30,253 nt of DNA from an uncultured Anaerolineae bacterium (GTDB lineage Bacteria > Chloroflexota > Anaerolineae > Aggregatilineales > Phototrophicaceae): NCBI GenBank assembly GCA_934216615.1, contig CAKQCB010000014.1, positions 1-30,253 of the forward strand, given 5' to 3'. The first letter of the stretch is position 1; every line of letters starts with the position of its first letter. The notes under the pieces were generated by a model. It did no database searches. It saw only the letters and a list, made by a program, of their open reading frames with translations, and had not been told where the DNA came from. A program made the translations under genes and the position numbers. Below are positions 23,958-30,253 of this stretch, in pieces.

Positions 23958-24830
23958 GTGGATATCACAACCTTCATTCAACAGCTCACACAGCCTTTCG
24001 CCTTTGAGTTTATGCAGCGCGCTACGTTAGCGGTGGTGCTGATCGGCATTATCAGCGGGTTGATGGGGGCGTTCGTCGTGACGCGGGGCATGGCCTTTTT
24101 GGGCGATGCGCTGGCGCACACCATTTTACCCGGCGTGGCCGTCGCTTATTTGGCGACCAGTGGTAACCCTCAATGGATGTTTGTCGGTGGGTTGGGGGCG
24201 GGGGTGTTATCCGCATTGGGGATTAGTTGGCTGAGCCGTGATGGTGAGCTGAGCGAAGATACCGCCATTGGCATCGTCTTTGCGGGGGCGCTGGCGTTAG
24301 GGATCGCGATCATCTCCAGCGCGCGCGACTTCTCGACCGATTTATCCCATATCCTGATCGGAAATATCCTCGCGGTGAATAACGATCACATCCTGCAAAT
24401 TCTGATTGCAGGGGGTATCATCATCTTGGTGATGTTCGTGTTCTATCGCGAGTTTCTCATCATCTCATTTGACCCTATCCTCGCCCGCACACTTCGTTTA
24501 CGAGCCGAATTATTACGCACTCTTTTGCTGGTTCTGCTGGCGGTCACCGTTGTGATTAACTTGCAAGCCGTCGGCGTGGCGATGGTCGCGGCCATGTTGG
24601 TCACGCCAGCGGCAACGGCGCGCTTATTTGTGAAGCGCTTCCATCACTTGATGTTTCTAGCAGCGGCGATTGGTGCGTTGGGCGCGTTCGTCGGAATGTA
24701 CCTTCAATGGTATTTACGTATCGCCCCTAGCGCGGCGATTGTTCTAACCCTCACCGCCTTTTTCATCATCGCGCTGTTGGCCGCCCCGCAAAAAGGGATA
24801 CTCTGGCGACGTTTCAGAAAAACATCATGA
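23958..24830 (+). CDS. Metal ABC transporter permease (ABC-3 family)
   Basis: A 290-residue inner-membrane permease with about eight hydrophobic helices, typical of the ZnuB/MntB/TroC family importing Zn, Mn or Fe. Family motifs: GLMGAFVVTRGMAFLGDALAH (helix 1-2), GIVFAGALALGIAI, and the EAA-like cytoplasmic loop near DPILARTLRLRAE. It starts with GTG (weak SD GAGAT). The ATPase and substrate-binding protein that normally sit next to it are missing from this window, so it is an orphan or its partners are encoded elsewhere. Metal specificity cannot be read from the permease. Confidence 0.9.
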   Translation: MDITTFIQQLTQPFAFEFMQRATLAVVLIGIISGLMGAFVVTRGMAFLGDALAHTILPGVAVAYLATSGNPQWMFVGGLGAGVLSALGISWLSRDGELSEDTAIGIVFAGALALGIAIISSARDFSTDLSHILIGNILAVNNDHILQILIAGGIIILVMFVFYREFLIISFDPILARTLRLRAELLRTLLLVLLAVTVVINLQAVGVAMVAAMLVTPAATARLFVKRFHHLMFLAAAIGALGAFVGMYLQWYLRIAPSAAIVLTLTAFFIIALLAAPQKGILWRRFRKTS

Positions 24831-24869
24831 ATGATTGCTTTGAATTTTTCTATGAAAGGATGAGATGCG

Positions 24870-25385
24870 ATGGCATCTAAACCTATTGAACTGCCTTTAG
24901 ATGAAGCCTTTCAATTTACCCCTGCCGACTTAGCCGCCAACCAAGCGGGCAACTTGAGCGAAACCCAACGCAAGCAGTTGGAAAAAGTCAGGCTTCGTTC
25001 TGTGGTTGGGATGGGGGGCTTTGTCCTTGTGATGGTCTTTGTCGCTACATTGATTTTGTTTCTCGGCCAGCGGAATGACGCTGCTGTTTTAACCTTGATC
25101 GGTATCTTTTTGACCGTCGTCAATGCGTTGATGGTGGGTATCGCCGTGCAAACATATCTGCGCATCAACCGTGATCTCACCCAACCCGTAACGCATTACG
25201 CCACCCAAATCAAACGTACCTTACGGGTGAGTGGTCGCCGTCCGTCTTTTATCCTCATGTTAGATAATGAGGAAAAGGTATTTGTGAACCGTAATGCGTT
25301 CAATGCGATTCATGAGGGCATCCCCTACACGTTGCATCGTTCTGCGGGGTCGCGGTCTATCCTCTCGGCCGAAATCGGGGATTAA
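24870..25385 (+). CDS. Two-helix membrane protein, unknown function
   Basis: A 171-residue protein with a soluble N-terminus, two transmembrane helices (about 47-66 and 74-95) and a C-terminal domain rich in beta-like strands (SFILMLDNEEKVFVNRNAF). The helix pair and the tail fit a small membrane-anchored regulator or sensor, with no family recognised. It begins 39 nt after the permease gene with SD AAGGATGAG, so co-transcription is likely. A function linked to metal transport is only inferred from position. Confidence 0.7.
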   Translation: MASKPIELPLDEAFQFTPADLAANQAGNLSETQRKQLEKVRLRSVVGMGGFVLVMVFVATLILFLGQRNDAAVLTLIGIFLTVVNALMVGIAVQTYLRINRDLTQPVTHYATQIKRTLRVSGRRPSFILMLDNEEKVFVNRNAFNAIHEGIPYTLHRSAGSRSILSAEIGD

Positions 25386-25442
25386 TCCAGCACAGGCTCA
25401 AATTTGAGCGAACCCGCACACACGAATAAGATTCAAAAATAA

Positions 25443-25481
25443 AACACCCTCTGGATAAGGGAACCAGAGGGTGTTGTTTTA
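25443..25481. terminator. Bidirectional intrinsic terminator
   Basis: AACACCCTCTGG (25443-25454) pairs perfectly with CCAGAGGGTGTT (25464-25475). It has A-rich and T-rich flanks and lies between the convergent membrane-protein and cytochrome c genes. Confidence 0.92.
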
Positions 25482-25502
25482 CGTGACTTGGGGGATGTCA
25501 AG

Positions 25503-26465
25503 TCACGGGAGTGATTCTAAATACTCAAGCAGGGTGTTGATTTCTTCGTCGGTCAAAGGAGGGTTCCCACCACGATAGGGGTGTGTAAACCCAAGCGCAG
25601 GATCAACAGGTTCACCGCCGTTGAGGATTAAATCATGCAGTGCTTCTTCGTCAGCCAATAATTCACTGTCTGTGATGGCAGGGCCGAAGTACGTCGTACC
25701 TTCACCGTCTAAACCGTGACAGCCTGCGCATGACCATGCAAAGATTTGTGCGCCTGTGCGTGGGCCTGCGGTGGGCAGGGGGGCCAATGTCGCAGGTACG
25801 GCGGTTGGCGCAAGGGTTTCAGCGCTCGCAGTTGTTGGGACAGGGGTAGCTGTTGCGGGTACTGTGGTTGCTGTGGGCACGACTTCCACCACTGTGCCTT
25901 CTGTAGAGGCGGTTTCTGGCGCAAGCGAACGCAAGTAAGCAACGATGCTTCGTATTTGATCGTCGGTGAGCGATGGGTTACCCCCGCGCGCAGGCATGGC
26001 GATACCCGTAGTATTGCCTTCATCCCACGGCTGACGCCCCACGATAATCATGTGCACTAAGGTTTCATCATCGACGCTGTTGGTATATTCGCCATACACC
26101 AAGTCTTTCCCTAAACCAATAACCCCTTCGGCGTTCATGCCGTGACAGGCCATACAAGTACCCATATAGAGCGACTCACCTTGAGCAATGATGGCTGGGT
26201 CTACTTGCGCGACTGCGACAGGTTCAGCGACGGCTTCAGTAGGTTCAACGGTCACGACCAGTTCTGCTGTTTCGACGGCGGCAACTTCTTCCGTTATTTC
26301 AAGTGTCGCTTCTGCAACGGCGATAGGTACACGGGGAACATCACGCAGCAAAATCAACAATAGACCTGCCAAGAATGCAAACATAATCGCTGCTGGCAAG
26401 ACAGGGTTATTTGCGAATGACCCTTCTGAAGATGGGGGTTCTGGGCGGTTTGGATATGAATTCAT
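25503..26465 (-). CDS. Membrane-anchored diheme cytochrome c
   Basis: A 320-residue protein with one N-terminal transmembrane anchor (about 22-41), an Ala/Glu/Val-rich linker, heme domain 1 (C104-M-A-C107-H108, axial Met157 in GIAMPARGG), a Thr/Pro/Ala-rich linker (about 184-234) and heme domain 2 (C246-A-G-C249-H250). In domain 2 the position of the axial Met is His295 (GFTHPYRGG). It would hold hemes on the outer membrane face and pass electrons. Start is the ATG at 26465 with SD AAGGAC; the longer frame adds 24 codons without an SD. It diverges from the copper oxidase gene, a probable redox partner. Confidence 0.9.
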   Translation of the reverse strand: MNSYPNRPEPPSSEGSFANNPVLPAAIMFAFLAGLLLILLRDVPRVPIAVAEATLEITEEVAAVETAELVVTVEPTEAVAEPVAVAQVDPAIIAQGESLYMGTCMACHGMNAEGVIGLGKDLVYGEYTNSVDDETLVHMIIVGRQPWDEGNTTGIAMPARGGNPSLTDDQIRSIVAYLRSLAPETASTEGTVVEVVPTATTVPATATPVPTTASAETLAPTAVPATLAPLPTAGPRTGAQIFAWSCAGCHGLDGEGTTYFGPAITDSELLADEEALHDLILNGGEPVDPALGFTHPYRGGNPPLTDEEINTLLEYLESLP

Positions 26466-26534
26466 GAAAACAGTCCTTACAAGGATTCCGACACATAGAT
26501 GATTATCTTGTGTCATGATAAAGTTGCCTAATGC

Positions 26535-26563
26535 CATATGTCACGATTGAATTATGACATATG
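26535..26563. promoter_or_regulatory. Inverted repeat between cytochrome c and copper oxidase genes
   Basis: CATATGTCA (26535-26543) and TGACATATG (26555-26563) form a perfect 9-bp inverted repeat with an 11-nt gap. It sits in the shared divergent promoter region, where a dimeric regulator could control both genes. It matches no operator I know with certainty. Confidence 0.6.
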
Positions 26564-26596
26564 TTTCTGTTGATATACACCGGGATGATCTATGCT

Positions 26597-26608
26597 TGAG
26601 ATATCTCA
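26597..26608. promoter_or_regulatory. 12-bp perfect palindrome TGAGATATCTCA
   Basis: Gapless palindrome in the divergent region, 88 nt before the copper oxidase start. It may be a second operator site. Confidence 0.45.
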
Positions 26609-26621
26609 GGTCATCGAAGGC

Positions 26622-26642
26622 AGGATGCTATTTACGCATCCT
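26622..26642 (+). promoter_or_regulatory. Leader hairpin before the copper oxidase gene
   Basis: AGGATGC (26622-26628) pairs with GCATCCT (26636-26642) around 7 nt, upstream of SD AAGGAA. No T run follows, so it is not a terminator; it may shape the leader mRNA. Confidence 0.45.
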
Positions 26643-26695
26643 ATCAGTTACTATATTCATTTTTGGACTTCATAACTAAAGAAGGAAAATCCAGT

Positions 26696-27712
26696 ATGAG
26701 TCAAGGAATCGATCGTCGCAAGTTTTTACAATATGTAGGTGTAGGTGCTGGAACTGCCGGTTTAGCTGCAATGGGTCGGCCAACATTTGCACAAGATCAT
26801 GGCGACGGACATACTGAAACCGCCGAAGGTCAACCTGAATGGGCTGCGATGGATGCTCACCACCAAGAAGGGGTTCAATACTTCTTGGATCACATGGCTG
26901 ATGATCCTACGTTCTGGGGACGTCCCTTAGAATATACCGAAGATAATGGGGTCAAAGTTTTCAATTTGACGTGTTCCGAAATTGATTGGGAAGTCACCCC
27001 TGAATCAATTATCCCCGCGATGGCGTATAACGGTATCGTTCCTGGGCCAGAAATTCGCGTGACCGAAGGCGATACGGTTCGCATTAACGTGACCAACGAA
27101 ATGAACCAAAGCACCGCGGTTCACTGGCATGGGTTATATGTGCCCAATTCCATGGACGGTGTGCCGTTCATCACCCAACCCCCGATTGCGCCGGGCGAAA
27201 CATTCACCTATGAATTTTTGATTCGGAATTCCGGTACACACATGTACCACTCGCATCACAATGCGGCAGAACAAACCACACGCGGTTTGTTGGGCGCGTT
27301 CATCGTTGAACCTGCGGACAAATCTCGTGAGCCAGAATTCACCCAAGACTTCACCATGATTTTGAATGATACCGCGTTGGGTTACACCATCAACGGGAAG
27401 GGCTTCCCGCACACACAAGCAATGTTTGCTCGTTTGGGCGAAAAGATTCGTATTCGTTACATGAATGAAGGCTTGATGATCCACCCGATGCACTTACACG
27501 GAATGGCGCAGTTGGTCGTTGCTAAAGACGGGTTTAACCTGCCTAGCCCCTACTACTGCGACACCTTGAACATTGCCCCGGGTGAACGTTATGACGTGAT
27601 CGTCGATTGTACAGAATTGGGTGCATGGGCATTCCACTGTCACATTTTGACCCACGCTGAAGCGCGTACCGGCATGTTCGGTATGGTGACGGCATTGGTG
27701 GTCAGTGAATAA
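26696..27712 (+). CDS. Two-domain multicopper oxidase with Tat signal
   Basis: A 338-residue exported oxidase. The N-terminus has a twin-arginine signal (DRRKFLQ then a hydrophobic stretch, cut near AQ at 32-33). Copper motifs are in order: HWHG (H143, H145), YHSHH (H185, H187), HPMHLHG (H263, H266, H268) and HCHILTH (H314, C315, H316, H320), with Met327 in GMFGM as possible axial ligand. This is the two-domain laccase plan, in which type-2/3 copper sites form between subunits of a trimer; the type-1 site is in domain 2. It differs from NirK. ATG 26696, SD AAGGAA. The divergent cytochrome c may feed or accept electrons. Confidence 0.9.
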   Translation: MSQGIDRRKFLQYVGVGAGTAGLAAMGRPTFAQDHGDGHTETAEGQPEWAAMDAHHQEGVQYFLDHMADDPTFWGRPLEYTEDNGVKVFNLTCSEIDWEVTPESIIPAMAYNGIVPGPEIRVTEGDTVRINVTNEMNQSTAVHWHGLYVPNSMDGVPFITQPPIAPGETFTYEFLIRNSGTHMYHSHHNAAEQTTRGLLGAFIVEPADKSREPEFTQDFTMILNDTALGYTINGKGFPHTQAMFARLGEKIRIRYMNEGLMIHPMHLHGMAQLVVAKDGFNLPSPYYCDTLNIAPGERYDVIVDCTELGAWAFHCHILTHAEARTGMFGMVTALVVSE

Positions 27713-27729
27713 AAGTTGCCTGCTTCCGC

Positions 27730-27786
27730 ACCAGCGATGTTAACTACCTCCTCTTCCCCAAGTTAACACCTCCGATGATCGCTGGT
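27730..27786 (+). other. Long stem with nested inverted repeat
   Basis: ACCAGCGAT (27730-27738) pairs with ATCGCTGGT (27778-27786), and inside it GTTAAC occurs on both sides. It lies 18 nt after the copper oxidase stop, without a T tail, and is followed by a true terminator. Perhaps a 3' mRNA-stabilising stem. Confidence 0.6.
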
Positions 27787-27793
27787 GTTCCAT

Positions 27794-27832
27794 CGGTCAG
27801 GGTCTCAGGGCGGCCCTGACCGATTTTATTTT
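27794..27832 (+). terminator. Intrinsic terminator of the copper oxidase gene
   Basis: CGGTCAGGG (27794-27802) pairs with CCCTGACCG (27814-27822), followed by ATTTTATTTT. Confidence 0.88.
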
Positions 27833-27913
27833 CCGCTTTTTTATTCTGACGCATCCTAATTAAGGTACAATCTAAAACTCTAATCATGTATGAGTTCAGT
27901 TTGTAGGATTCCC

Positions 27914-29161
27914 ATGCGTAAATTCCTAGCATTGATGTTGCTAGTCGTCACAACAGCGTGCCAATCACGCGTGCCCCCCGTAACCCCCGTGAACGCGGTT
28001 CCCAGCACACCGCTGACCGAATTACCCGTCTATGTCGCCTTGCAGGCAACCCCACGCGCATTACCCACGCCTGTGCCTCAAACGGTGATCGACGCGGCCG
28101 ACGCGGAATATCTCTTGCTCTCAAACTTGTATGAACGGGTGACACCGTCCGTCGTGAACGTAGATGTGCGTTATGAGGCGTCTCAGTTAATGACGAGCAG
28201 TGGTTCAAGCGGGTCGGGGATGGTGTACGATGCCAGCGGACATATCATCACCAATGCGCATGTAGTCAATGGCGCGTCGGCGATTCGTGTCACTTTTCAT
28301 GATGGCGCGGTGGCAAATGCCGAATTGGTCGGCTTGGATTTGTACAGCGACCTCGCGGTGATTCGCGTTCAGGCGGATGCAACTCATCTTTTCCCTGTGA
28401 TGATCAACACGGCGAATAATGTCCGCGTGGGACAGCGGGCGATTGCCATTGGCAACCCGTTTGGTTTAGCCAGCTCGATGACGGTTGGCATCGTCAGTGG
28501 GGTAGGACGGCAGTTACCCTCTGCTGAATTGATCAACAGCTCTTTGGTCGGCTTTCAAAACCCGTCCATCATCCAAGTGGATACCCAAATCAACCCAGGG
28601 AACAGCGGGGGGCCGTTGTTAAATTCGGCCGGTGAGGTGATCGGCATCAACACCGCGATTCGTAGTTCAAGCGGGGTTTTTGAAGGGGTCGGTTTCGCTG
28701 TCCCCGCCCAGACGATTTTGCGCGTCGTGCCCGACTTGATCAGCGCGGGCGAAGTGAGCTATTCATGGATCGGCATTTCGAGCCAGTCGAGCAGTAACGG
28801 GTTAGGCATCGCCGCCTTGAGCGAGGCGTTAGGTCTGCCTGTGACCAGCGGGGTTTTGATCGCCGAAATTTCGCAGGGTTCCCCCGCAGAAATTGCGGGT
28901 TTGCGCGGTGGCAACCGTGAGGTGATCGTCAATGGGCAGGCGGTATGTGAAGGCGGGGATATCATCATCGCCGTGAATGATACGCCTGTGAACAACATGG
29001 ATGAATTGACCTCGTATTTGGTGGTGAATACCCGTCCGGGCGATACGATCACCGTGACGCTGATTCGGGGCGAAGAAACGTTTGATGTTCCGGTGGAATT
29101 GCTGGCGCGCCCGAGTGGCGGGGGCGTTGCTATGTTGGGTCGCTGTGGCAGTGTGGAGTAG
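27914..29161 (+). CDS. DegP/HtrA-like serine protease, lipoprotein
   Basis: A 415-residue S1C-family protease anchored by lipid: signal MRKFLALMLLVVTTAC with Cys16. The triad is H116 (ITNAHVV), D146 (YSDLAVI) and S231 (NPGNSGGPL). One PDZ domain follows (about 300-400; VLIAEISQGSPAEIAGLRGG, DTPVNNMDELTSYL). Such proteases act as quality-control proteases outside the cytoplasmic membrane. A longer frame adds eight codons, but the ATG at 27914 has SD AGGAT and begins the lipoprotein signal. A TACAAT -10 box lies at 27866-27871. Repeat array 3 starts three bases after the stop. Confidence 0.93.
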   Translation: MRKFLALMLLVVTTACQSRVPPVTPVNAVPSTPLTELPVYVALQATPRALPTPVPQTVIDAADAEYLLLSNLYERVTPSVVNVDVRYEASQLMTSSGSSGSGMVYDASGHIITNAHVVNGASAIRVTFHDGAVANAELVGLDLYSDLAVIRVQADATHLFPVMINTANNVRVGQRAIAIGNPFGLASSMTVGIVSGVGRQLPSAELINSSLVGFQNPSIIQVDTQINPGNSGGPLLNSAGEVIGINTAIRSSSGVFEGVGFAVPAQTILRVVPDLISAGEVSYSWIGISSQSSSNGLGIAALSEALGLPVTSGVLIAEISQGSPAEIAGLRGGNREVIVNGQAVCEGGDIIIAVNDTPVNNMDELTSYLVVNTRPGDTITVTLIRGEETFDVPVELLARPSGGGVAMLGRCGSVE

Positions 29162-29163
29162 GG

Positions 29164-29686
29164 CACCTCACCTGCTGCGCTAGCGCTTAGCCGTCCTCTC
29201 CGTGGGGAGAGGACAAACGCTCTTTAATCTCGAGACAGGTTATATTTTGCGGGCAAGGCAACGCAACGCCTTGTCCCTACAAAACCGCCAATTAGGACAC
29301 GATCTTTCCCGCCCTCTCCCCATGGAGAGGGCACGATAGCAGGGCTATCGGGGTGAGGTGCGTTTCAACCTCACCTGCTGCGCTTCGCTTAGCCGTCCTC
29401 TCCGTGGGGAGAGGACAAACGCGCTTTAATCTCGTGACAGGTTATATTTTGCGGGCAAGGCAACGCCTTGCCCCTACAAAACCCCCAATTAGGGCACGAT
29501 AGCAAAGCTATCGGGGTGAGGTACGTTTCAACCTCACCTGCTGCGCTTCGCTTAGCCGTCCTCTCCATGGGGAGAGGACAAACGCGCTTTAATCTCGAGA
29601 CAGGTTATATTTTGTGGGCAAGGCAACGCCTTGCCCCTACAAAACCCCCAATTAGGGCACGATAGCAGAGCTATCGGGGTGAGGTG
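29164..29686 (+). repeat. Interspersed multi-hairpin repeat, array 3 (three units)
   Basis: Unit 1 (29164-29360) is the longest in the window: CACCTCACC at its start and GGTGAGGTG at its end are 9-bp inverted repeats. Units 2 (29369-29522) and 3 (29532-29686) are near-identical 163-bp-period copies that lack hairpin 3; a deletion has joined AATTAGG to GGCACGATAGC. Hairpin 4 is GATAGC/GCTATC with loops AGG, AAA and AGA. The array fills the space between the DegP-like gene and the convergent WD40 gene and supplies the latter's stop codon. Confidence 0.92.
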
Positions 29687-30253
29687 CCTTTCACATTCTG
29701 CAACTTAAAGAACAAAACTCGGCCAGCTTGATCTCCAACCACAATTATATTATTTTGAGTAACGACTGGATGGGTTGATAAATTGGCATCACCGTAAAAA
29801 TTTGCAACCAACTGTCCATTTTTACGCTCATAAACAAACAATTGATTGTCATCACGTCTCACCCTGTAACTTTTTAAAGTTGGCTCATTTGTTTGATCAA
29901 AAATCATATTGGCATCAAATCCTTGGGTGTTCGCCCACGTAAAGATTTTCTCTCGCGATCCCCAAATGGATTCATCAAGCATGGCTAAGGGTTCTCCCCC
30001 CGCACGCCACAACCGTAAGGTGTTGTCCCGAGACCAGGACAGCAAGCGCCCGTCCTTTAGTTCGACCGTCCCGAGAACCGACCCTCCATGCCCGGCCAGC
30101 ACCGCGAGTGCCTCCCCCCCCGCACGCCACAACCGTAAGGTGTTGTCCTCCGACCACGACAGCAAGCGCCCGTCGCCCAGTTCGACCGCCCCGAGAACCC
30201 ACTCTCCATGCCCGGCCAGCACCGCGAGTGCCTCCCCCCCCGCACTCCACAAG
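29671..30253 (-). CDS. WD40-repeat protein, C-terminal part (cut by window edge)
   Basis: The last 193 residues of a beta-propeller protein; the N-terminus lies beyond the window. Two or more 40-residue WD40 repeats of the type LAGHGGSVLGTVELKDGRLL ... DNTLRLW are visible, then a divergent tail (about residues 85-187) that looks like further propeller blades (NNIIVVGDQAGRVLFF). The final residues GTSPR and the TAG stop are encoded by the right end of repeat array 3, so the repeat has replaced the original gene end. Such large WD40 proteins are common in Chloroflexota and Cyanobacteria and serve as scaffolds. Confidence 0.85.
   Translation of the reverse strand, partial: LWSAGGEALAVLAGHGEWVLGAVELGDGRLLSWSEDNTLRLWRAGGEALAVLAGHGGSVLGTVELKDGRLLSWSRDNTLRLWRAGGEPLAMLDESIWGSREKIFTWANTQGFDANMIFDQTNEPTLKSYRVRRDDNQLFVYERKNGQLVANFYGDANLSTHPVVTQNNIIVVGDQAGRVLFFKLQNVKGTSPR
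29994..30253 (-). repeat. 120-bp tandem repeat inside the WD40 gene
   Basis: Period of exactly 120 bp (40 codons), with units starting at 30001, 30121 and 30241. The two full units differ at about 11 of 120 positions. Each full unit ends in an eight-base C run (G on the coding strand, 30114-30121 and 30234-30241). The near-identity points to recent repeat expansion or gene conversion. Confidence 0.9.

Noticed and set aside
26696..27712. Copper nitrite reductase (NirK)
   Set aside because: The order HWHG, HSHH, HPMHLHG, HCHILTH with the type-1 Cys in the last domain fits two-domain laccase; NirK has its type-1 site in domain 1.

Overview
The window looks like chromosomal DNA of a free-living, aerobic bacterium of roughly even base composition. 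The gene set fits Chloroflexota (Anaerolineae-like): an archaeal-type phosphoglycerate mutase, a diheme cytochrome c next to a two-domain multicopper oxidase, a lipoprotein S1C protease, an FHA/zinc-ribbon protein and a WD40 protein. That placement is inference, because there is no rRNA or universal marker gene here. Most genes are ordinary housekeeping or accessory genes with clear Shine-Dalgarno (SD) sites and intrinsic terminators. No transposase, integrase, CRISPR array, tRNA or rRNA was seen.

Layout. 1-435: array of a multi-hairpin interspersed repeat. 445-760: a promoter-to-terminator unit holding a 15-residue Trp-rich ORF. 763-1727 (-): lipoprotein and membrane protein, coupled. 1810-3807: metallo-hydrolase and MscS channel. 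3870-6158: GalE, SixA-like phosphatase, creatininase-family hydrolase. 6123-6986 (-): FHA protein. 7349-8092: TIM-barrel sugar isomerase. 8093-8960: gene-poor stretch with a decayed gene and a second tiny-ORF/structured-RNA unit. 8961-15340: HtpG, ApgM, PurB, alpha/beta hydrolase and a cold-shock protein with a long leader. 15393-18301: a SnoaL-like gene, then a PIN-domain toxin-antitoxin pair lying between two copies of the 3' end of a HAD phosphatase gene, then the intact HAD gene and a double-GNAT gene. 18446-21162: aldehyde dehydrogenase and an ornithine decarboxylase-type enzyme. 21227-21648: second repeat array. 21666-22739 (-): SH3 plus lysozyme-like protein. 22918-25385: GNAT, DinB, metal ABC permease, small membrane protein. 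25503-27712: divergent cytochrome c and copper oxidase. 27914-29161: DegP-like lipoprotein. 29164-29686: third repeat array. 29671-30253 (-): truncated WD40 gene.

How parts work together. The cytochrome c and copper oxidase share a promoter region with palindromes and probably form one periplasmic electron-transfer pair. GNAT/DinB, HAD/GNAT, the toxin-antitoxin pair and the two genes at 763-1727 are translationally coupled by 4-base overlaps. The ornithine decarboxylase has a palindrome across its -10 box, and the cold-shock leader can pair with its own SD.

The most unusual content is: (1) the repeat family, whose hairpins keep pairing while the bases change, and which fills the gap between convergent genes at both complete sites; (2) the toxin-antitoxin module flanked by a 78-bp direct repeat of a neighbouring gene's 3' end; (3) two compact units with a tiny ORF, one having a 13-nt perfect match to the anti-SD end of 16S rRNA; (4) the second heme site of the cytochrome c, where His replaces the usual axial Met.
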